Shown here: positions 5,074 through 5,246 of the stretch, one piece after another
Layout: the number at the start of each line of letters is the position of its first letter
How positions within the stretch are numbered: position 1 is the stretch's first letter
Assembly: GCA_051880395.1 (NCBI GenBank)
Contig: JBJENW010000005.1
Span: 1 to 5,246 of the forward strand
DNA: 5,246 bases
Direction: 5' to 3'
From: JBJENW01 sp051880395
Lineage (GTDB): Bacteria; Bacillota; Clostridia; Lachnospirales; Lachnospiraceae
The notes under the pieces: model-generated
The model's database searches: none
What the model was told of the DNA's origin: nothing
What the model saw: the letters and a program-made list of their open reading frames with translations, nothing else
Program-made: the position numbers and the translations under genes

Positions 5074-5246
5074 TTACTCTCCCTTTTCCACCATACAAGT
5101 TTTCTCACAGAAACAGATTCCGTATTTGATCAGTTTCTGATAACCCTTACCTAAAAACGGTGCGGCATATGCTTTCTCCTCGATCTGGGCGAGTGCCGCT
5201 TTGCACCCTTCTTCCATCTCCGTAAATTTCTTTCGGTATTTAAATT
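5074..5246 (-). CDS. C-terminal end of an AAA-ATPase-like / PD-(D/E)XK nuclease-like protein (partial)
   Basis: The last 56 codons of a gene that enters from the right edge end in TAA at 5074-5076. The visible protein contains EGCKAALAQIEEKAYAAPFL and then GKGYQKLIKYGICFCEKTCM. This 'A-L-x-Q-I-x-x-K-x-Y ... I-x-K-Y-G-I-x-F-x-x-K' pattern is the hallmark C-terminus of the DUF1703/PDDEXK_9 domain. That domain follows an AAA-ATPase_like domain in a large family abundant in Clostridia and Bacteroidetes. The nuclease catalytic residues and the ATPase motifs would lie outside the window. The family's role is uncertain, though it often occurs as many paralogous accessory genes. It is separated from the regulator by a 185-bp spacer, and no functional link to the peptide module is evident. 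Confidence 0.8.
   Translation of the reverse strand, partial: FKYRKKFTEMEEGCKAALAQIEEKAYAAPFLGKGYQKLIKYGICFCEKTCMVEKGE

Noticed and set aside
5108..5139. CAGAAAC/GTTTCTG inverted repeat
   Set aside because: It lies inside the coding frame of the AAA-ATPase/nuclease-like C-terminus and is short enough to be chance.
4912..5154. 80-codon plus-strand frame
   Set aside because: It runs antisense to the recognisable C-terminus of the AAA-ATPase/nuclease-like protein and across an AT-rich spacer, with no ribosome binding site.

Overview
The window looks like an accessory region from a low-GC Gram-positive gut Clostridium, most likely Lachnospiraceae. The grounds are AT-rich DNA, strong AGGAG-type ribosome binding sites, a lactococcin-972-type ABC transporter pair, and the C-terminus of a DUF1703-type AAA-ATPase/PD-(D/E)XK protein, a family very common in that group. 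The taxonomic call rests on protein style, not on a marker gene.

Layout from left to right. Positions 1-271 are about 50% GC and hold no gene I recognise. Then come an ABC ATPase (272-901) and its large permease (904-2781), both on the minus strand. They form a two-gene operon read leftward, with only 2 bases between them. Positions 2782-3006 are a dense control region. It holds an 18-bp direct repeat 32 bp apart, a 26-bp interrupted palindrome built on the second copy, a 12-bp palindrome near the predicted transporter transcription start, and a hairpin that could cover a ribosome binding site. A tiny plus-strand gene (3007-3048) encodes a 13-residue uncharged hydrophobic peptide, MSLMIGIFTILLV, behind a perfect AAAGGAG site. 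It converges with and overlaps by 17 bp the 3' end of a 618-residue regulator (3032-4888, minus strand). Upstream of the regulator is a 185-bp spacer, then the last 56 codons of an AAA-ATPase/nuclease-like protein (5074-5246, minus strand, cut by the window edge).

Working model (inference): this is a self-contained peptide-signalling module resembling streptococcal rgg/shp pairs. The regulator has two XRE-type DNA-binding domains, each followed by a TPR-like helical segment. It would sense the short hydrophobic peptide and bind the repeats lying between two divergent promoters. One promoter reads the peptide gene (positive feedback) and the other the bacteriocin-type transporter (output, or exporter of the peptide). 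Both promoters have poor -35 elements, as expected for activator-dependent promoters. The peptide gene, the internal duplication of the regulator and the two-copy operator are the parts that seem worth following up.
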